A DNA stretch of 64,000 nucleotides, taken from assembly GCA_021234155.1 (NCBI GenBank), contig JAJEKV010000016.1, positions 3,152,471 through 3,216,470 of the forward strand. The letters are read 5' to 3'. Every line of letters starts with the position of its first letter. The first letter of the stretch is position 1. The notes under the pieces were generated by a model that saw only the letters and a list, made by a program, of their open reading frames with translations, did not search any database and had not been told where the DNA came from. This DNA is from Isoetes taiwanensis. Taxonomy: Eukaryota > Streptophyta > Lycopodiopsida > Isoetales > Isoetaceae. Both the position numbers and the translations under genes were made by a program. This document shows positions 57,901 through 64,000 of the stretch, piece after piece.

Positions 57901-60900
57901 TGATGAATGGATGGCAATATCACGAACTTTGGTCATGACTATAAGTAAATAGATCAAAGGATTTTTCTTATTGTTTTCTAGGAATGACTTATTGCATTAT
58001 ATTTCTCCAATAAGCCTTTTAAATAAATACGGTAAATGATAAAAAATGATATAGAGGTTCTTGGTGTAGGTCTTATTAGAAAACAAATAAAGCAACCTAC
58101 TTATTTCTTAATGTGAACCTTTGTTAGCAATATATATCTCAAATTTCATGTGCCAAAAATATAATATATACTTGGTTGTATATAAATAGGCCACGGACCT
58201 TTATATGTTTAGGATTGAGCCAATTGGATGGAGAATGTAGAATAGATGTTTAACGTCGAGGAGACCAATATGCCATGGGACCCATATGATGGGCACAAAT
58301 TAACCAAAAACATTACCAAGCGAATGGAAACATTACAAAGCTTGAGCAAAATCCGGATAAAACTATGACTTGCCCATAAGCGGACAATCAGGACTTTATA
58401 TACCATCATAAAAACATAAAAGACTATGAAATAACAATATAAGAAGAATCTGGCTATACAAAGCGTCCATGGATCAGGAAGGCCAGTTTATATCCACGAC
58501 CTCCTCGTATCTGCCACCGTTGTGGGCGGGCTTCATTACGACATAATTCCTCTTTTCAGATCTGGTTTGTGTTGGAGTTAAATTCTCTTGGATGGAAAAG
58601 ATAGTCTCTTTCAGATGATTGACATGCCTCAGTATATCCAGCCTAGAAATGCCATCTTTGAAATGGACTAGGAGGTGACGAGGACGGTCGAGCATATGCC
58701 TGTATATGCATCACCTCTGTAAAAAAATACTCCGCCTCATCTGTAACAAGATTCACTCGTCTCCTCAATACCAACAATATGCAGGCTCGGGGCCGATGTG
58801 TGTTGATCATCCTCTATTAGCCTATCTGTCTTAGAAGTGGAAATATCTGCATGTTCAGTGCGTAACAATTTCTCTGTCGAAGTTTGTGTGGACATGTCTT
58901 CCCTGTCCACATGTGCACGGTGGTGGCACACTAATATTACTTGTTGACTCAAGCACTAGCTCCAAGAGCTTATCCAACTTTCCAAAGACATGGAATGGAT
59001 GTCCCTGCGATAATGGTGTTAGACCGAATCGTTTGAATCTGGCAAAGACAACATTTGCAAACATTGAATCTGAGCATCTAAGCAACCAAAACCATGTCCA
59101 AAATTGTATCTAAAATTTGTCAATCTGTTTGTTTGCATAAAATATGTAGTTGGGTCAAAAGAGGCGGAGAAAGGAGGTATATAGTTTAATGGTAGAATCA
59201 TAGTGTTTTTCAAAGGTCTTGATTGCTCTCTGGGAAGGTTATTTGCATTTGCTCTATTTAATTTGTCCCCTACAATAATACTATGGGTTTCTCGGGTTGG
59301 ACATAATAAAAATGTGTGAAGTGGACGTCCACATACATTCAAAAGTAGCCCATATTTGTTTGGTTTTGGCCAACATCACCCTGTAGATAGGCAATCCCAC
59401 CTAACCAACTAATATTATATTTATTATATTATTATATAGAATATTTATTATGTGAACTATCCTATTGTTTTAAATTAGGTTTTAGGCACCCCAAAAACTT
59501 TTTGGATTTTTTTAATTAATTTTTTAAGGTTGTGGGGGGTTTCGCCCGGTAGAAAATTTTCTAAAATATTCAAAAATCGACCTTCGTCTTTACCACGAAA
59601 TTTTCAATGATGGGGCTCAGTTGTCATCCCCAATTTTTCATAATTTTAAAGCGGCTATAGGTAGCGACATAAGAAACCACGTTTGTTCTCTGGTGATACT
59701 AATTCTTTCCAGCAGCTGTGATTGCGTGTCCATATTTTTTTTAAGATCATTGCCGTTTTCTACTTGAAGATTGTTTGTGGCCATTTTACTATTATGTTTT
59801 ATGGTCTTCGGTGTGCATGATGATAATGGATTTACCAGTGTTGCAGAATCACGGTCTGAGTTTATATATAGATGTTTTCCATATATGATGTGGAAACGGC
59901 TCCATCAAATGTGAAGCGAAATCATTTTTTGTTGTTTGTTCGGCATTCCTTAACTAGCAGCCATTACATACCTAAGGGATTGTTGGTTTTGCCCAAATTT
60001 TATTCTCGGGGTGATATATAATTTCATAGAAATCTCCATTCGTTACTGTAAAGCTTACCTTTAACTTTTCCATTGGTTTTTCGATATAGAAAATAGCCGT
60101 TTTCATTTGCTTGGCAAATCTATGGAGGCGACAATAGATGTAGTATTAGCAAGTTACGTTATTGTAGTTTCTACTTTCTTAAGAGAGGGTTGTAAAGTTT
60201 TCTTATTATCTTTATCTCTTTCAAGGTCATGGGCATCGAGGGCATTAGTCTATATATCAAGCATTAAGGAATGAAATAGATTTGGAAGGCTATATGCTTC
60301 TAACTTTCTGAAGGTCATGTGCTTTTTCTTCATTTAGTATTGACAATTTTCTACGTTACGTGACTTTCGTTCACTATTTCCTTTGTCTTGATGCTTAACC
60401 ATTGAAAACTAAAATACAATGTTGTTTTTCTTTTCTGCGGGTTAGTCAGGCATGCTAACTTGACTAGAAAGGCGAATCTTGGATGCCAATATCGCGGTAT
60501 GTCAAGGGACCCAAAAGCGTGGCAAAATATTTGTCGTGGTTTTTGGATAAGGACATGCCCTTTGGCAAGCACCAGCGATTGAACACACAAGTGACCCGTA
60601 TTTGCCCAGTTGCGATTTGCTATGTTCTTTCCTTCTATGAAGTTTGCTTCCACAGAAGTTTGCATAACTCTTCGCAAAGACCTTTTCTATGTTGTGATTT
60701 AGTCATTTTAATGCTTCGCGTGCGCGGACCATCAATATTGGAGCGAGTTTCAAGCTGCATGGATGACAAATTTTGGATCTTTAGCATGGTAAAAAGAACA
60801 TGAAGCTGAACCTTTGGGTTTCATAGAACCCGATCTCTAAATATTGCCTTCAAATGTTCATAAACATGCATTTCCTTTTCTTCTTAAGCAAGTGTTAAAG

Positions 60901-63017
60901 CGTGAGTAAACACATTTATGCATTAAGCCATCTTTGAATATATATTACTATTTAAACTTACAAATATCTTCTATGACTATGCTATTTGAGGTTCTCTTCA
61001 ACATTGTTTTTGTTTTTGTGTTGCATTTGAAGTTGTCATACACAAGTTAAAACTACTAAACGTGTCGCTGCGTTTATCAGCGTGAAACTTTGGATTGACA
61101 CTAGAAAATTGTGCATATTGCTTAATACTGGCGAAATTGGCAAAAGCTTGGGACAAATAAAAAGCTTGGGACTAATCACGCCTATTAAAGCGGTTATTCT
61201 CTATATTTTGTGTTGTGTATGGTTTTATTTATCTTTGCCCTATTGCTACACGTTCTAATTTATCTTGGATTTGATTTTTCTTTTATAGCGAGTCTATGAA
61301 ATCTCCTTGATGTGGCGACAATGATAATGATAAAAATGGAGATTAATAGTTATAGGTTCTAGACATCTTGGATTTGATTCCATTTAGCGAGGTCTATGAT
61401 ATCTGCAGGTGTGGCGATATATAGGCTACACCTTTATGAATACAAGTTGCCCAATGATAATGGGGAAAGAATGGAGATTAATATGCACATTTGTAGCCTA
61501 TTGCATTCAGAATGCTATCTACCATAGTTTGAATAAAAGTATTGGAGCCACTGCATTATTTGACATACAAAGTTGTAAACATTATTATTATCGCGTTGCG
61601 GTTCTAATGTATAAGCTTCATAGAAGACCAATTCAAGAACAATATCATACCGAAAAAAGGGAAAGACGCTTGCATGTTTTCCAATATATGTGGATTGTTA
61701 TGTTCTGATAGAAATGGTCATATCACCTTTTTTATTTTAAGAACAAGGCTCTATTCGTTTTAGTGGATAAGTGATGTTTCCAATGTGCACCTGAGATGGT
61801 TGAGTTAAATGAAGGCGTTTCGCATTCTTACATAAGATATCTTACTCGCTTTAAAATATATCGATTAAGATGAGGCTTGAATAAGGTACAAACACCTATA
61901 TCGGTTATCGGATATGCCTCAAACATTGGCCAAACATTCGTATTCCCCATGTGCCTTCTCAAATGTTCCCAGAGACATCTCCATTTACTCGGTGTATATT
62001 CATTTGTTCATTCATTGTAGTAATTTCTCATGAACAAACTTATTTATTTTATCAAAGTGCTTACTTTCGGCCTTTAAATTTTCAAATGTTCATGCCACTA
62101 TTCTCGTAAAAAACATGGATTCATCATGTGTTTGAGAACAAAGCAGTTCAAGATCTTTTGAGTTTTCTCATGTATACATTAGAAGTATATTATTATGCAT
62201 ATTGGCCTCTCTTTAGCAGGAAGGAAGTCCTTTTTCATTGTCTAACTCCCAGGCATATCCGGTCATAACATTATATATTGTATGACGTATGTTGTCTAAT
62301 TATTAAAAGAAAATGCATAATGGTAACATTGGATTCTTAGACATATAATCCTTTATCATTTTTCTATTTTCATCATAAAAATTCAATGTACTCTTCATAT
62401 TATGGCTTCCCATGCTATGTATAATTCCCTTTTAGTTTAGGATTGTGTCATCTATTTTTTGATGCAATAAAGATGAGCTGCATGAAATTGTAGTACAAGA
62501 TGAGGTTTTTATATCGGTTCTTTTCCTCACGATTATGGAATGTGATATGCTCATGCTATCTGGAACATGGCAAACCTTTGCATTTGAATACTTTCCATCT
62601 TAGTCTACTTCAAAATTACCCTTGAGTTATTACTTTTAATTACTTGATACATAAGACAACATTTGCATCACAAACCTACTCCCGGTAACTTGATCTTCCA
62701 TTTTTCCTTTGCGATAAGTATAGCATGATTCTCAATGAATATTCATTCTCTTACAATTTCTTGATATGCTAGCCCGATAGATTAGGATTGGAATCTTGCT
62801 CTCATGAGTAAAAGAAAGCGTAGCTAAGGTTTGTCCTTTTCAAGTTGTTATGCTATTTCATGCAATTCTCTATCAGTGCTAAATCATGCCCTTGCTTATC
62901 TACAATGGTAGTAGATGCACCAAGATGTAATAGCTGCTACACTTATATGTTCCTAAAACAAATAGTTGCTAAAGCCGACAGCAAAACTTTTCATTCTAGT
63001 ATTCTAAAAATTGGTTA
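54916..63017. other. Long AT-rich stretch without identifiable genes
   Basis: Contains isolated open fragments, for example 58695-58474 minus (HLLVHFKDGISRLDILRHVN) and 59085-58855 minus, which look protein-like but match nothing I can name. 55195-55220 has one more AAATTGGG-type palindrome. 56560-57240 has moderate GC and LTR-like features but no ends that I could define. Nothing recognisable at 59460-63000. Confidence 0.35.
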
Positions 63018-63395
63018 GATGATGGCCCTTCGGCCCTCATCCTAGTTTGTAAGGGAAGTCCTTTGGTATTCGCGTTTGTTGTTCTTGGCGAGTCCCATTC
63101 TAGAATCCCATCATCCGGTGACATCGACGCCATTCTAGAATGGGACGAGCATGCATGTTTTGCATGCACGCCGCTACGCGCATGCCCATTCTCGCTGGGA
63201 GTTCGCTATTTTAGCGCCAGGGATTCGCGATCAACATCTCATCGGCGCCTCTTCTCTCTCAGCATCTTTTTCTCTTTGGAACTCGAATATACAGAGGCTC
63301 ACGCTTTGTCCAAGCCCCTTGCCAAGGCTTATCACTAGGTTTTTTCTCTCTAAAACCCGAAAGGGCTGGGTTTTTAATCCCTAAGTGATAAGCTT
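63018..63395. repeat. Cluster of four hairpins, one followed by CTAG-T
   Basis: 63018-63041: a 10-bp stem with one mismatch and CTTC loop, directly followed by CTAGT (63042-63046), Helitron-like. 63093-63106 and 63132-63145: perfect 14-bp inverted repeat (arm TCCCATTCTAGAAT). 63149-63155 and 63161-63167: GCATGCA/TGCATGC. 63328-63339 and 63380-63392: CTTATCACTAGG/CCTAAGTGATAAG, with inner AAAACCC/GGGTTTT (63352-63358, 63368-63374). Confidence 0.75.
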
Positions 63396-63594
63396 CTGGC
63401 AGTACACGTCTAGCCCAAATTTTAGCATTGTATTTTGTTAGTCCAAATGATATAATTGATTTTTCCCTTTTATTTTTGTGGGTAGTTCGTATGTGTGCGA
63501 CTACCCACTATCCACCATTGTAGAAAATCACGAGATGAATGAGAAGCCTATCTATTCTAAGTTTGTTGGTTTCAGGCGAGTCCCATTTCTAGAA

Positions 63595-64000
63595 TAGCAT
63601 GATATTATCCCAATGACACTATAAAAGATGTATATCTTTAGATAATACAAACATTTAACCAAGTTTCATGGATTTGGGTTCATAAGTATTGAAATAAAGC
63701 TCATACCTTGGGAGAGAGCCGTGCTATCTGGAAATCAACCAATAAACATCAGCATTAGATTAGAAAGACAATGTTTAGTAATCATCCTTAAAAAAAGGAG
63801 TATAAAAATCTAAAAGTATTCATATGTTATCAAAACCTAACATGTGCACCTCTCTCTTCTTCTTTGTAGAGTATGACATCGTGAACATTCTTTCATTTCT
63901 CTCTTCGACCCATGTACATTAATTTCATGGTTACCTTCTAAACTCCACTTTGGGCTCGCAACGCCACGTAACCTATTACTAGTTAAGGTAAAGTAAGATA
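63595..64000 (+). repeat. Dispersed repeat with Helitron-like 3' end, copy 2 (cut by window end)
   Basis: Second copy of the 54396-54915 sequence, with CTAG-T at 63979-63983. The hairpin before it is weakened (GCAACGCCACG). Runs off the right edge of the window. Confidence 0.6.

Noticed and set aside
58474-58695. Minus-strand ORF as a RUS/DUF647-type protein fragment
   Set aside because: Only a vague likeness around HLLVHFKDGISRLDILRHVN; no flanking blocks of that family were found.
63063-63384. Plus-strand ORFs of 91 and 77 codons
   Set aside because: They overlap in different frames across inverted repeats and show no protein-like motif; probably chance.

Overview
This window is nuclear DNA from a land plant. 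The evidence is an intron-rich Argonaute gene of the plant AGO4/6/9 clade, a broken pentatricopeptide-repeat (PPR) gene, and plant-type LTR, LINE and SINE retroelements. The AGO introns are short (about 60-150 nt, all GT-AG), which would suit a seed-free lineage such as a lycophyte or bryophyte, but I cannot name the species. The only gene that reads as intact is AGO; nearly everything else is transposon remains in different states of decay.

Layout. 1-9420: a minus-strand Ty3/gypsy element running off the left edge, with its 5' LTR (8901-9420), gag with zinc knuckles, protease, reverse transcriptase, RNase H, integrase and an extra 3' ORF. 9421-11800: gene-poor, with a 110-bp duplication beside the LTR. 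11800-12330: a plus-strand integrase fragment of a second Ty3/gypsy family. 12630-18870: a plus-strand LINE (DUF4283-like ORF1, then an endonuclease) split by nested insertions, including a solo LTR (15751-17285) with perfect 5-bp target duplications. 19045-21665: a reverse-transcriptase C-terminal scrap and the PPR pseudogene. 23000-23348: a SINE with a 24-nt A tail and 13-bp target duplications.

24860-29026 (minus): the 21-exon AGO gene, 869 codons by my splice model, with the DEDH catalytic residues present. 30992-33240: a partial copy of its PIWI exons between two copies of an unrelated sequence. 33240-40570: little that I can read. 40575-42540 (minus): a decayed gene of the GHTHEDID-motif (DUF7869-like) transposon-associated family. 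43500-52060: an unusual stretch with about twenty short palindromes whose arms are AAATTGGGC and GCCCAATTT, laid over tandem repeats and a degenerate coding region I do not recognise. 52100-64000: mostly unclassifiable AT-rich DNA with a duplicated segment carrying a Helitron-like CTAG-T end and a hairpin cluster near 63.1-63.4 kb.

How the parts relate. AGO4-clade proteins use 24-nt siRNAs to direct DNA methylation of transposons, so the one intact gene belongs to the pathway expected to silence its neighbours. Most differences between the AGO gene and its partial copy fall on CTG/CAG (CHG-context) trinucleotides, with recurrent changes such as CCTGC to CACCGC. The same kind of swap separates the tandem copies at 43.6 and 43.8 kb. 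This suggests either mutation linked to CHG methylation or long-read base-calling error at methylated CHG sites. Some frameshifts and stops reported below may therefore be sequencing artefacts.
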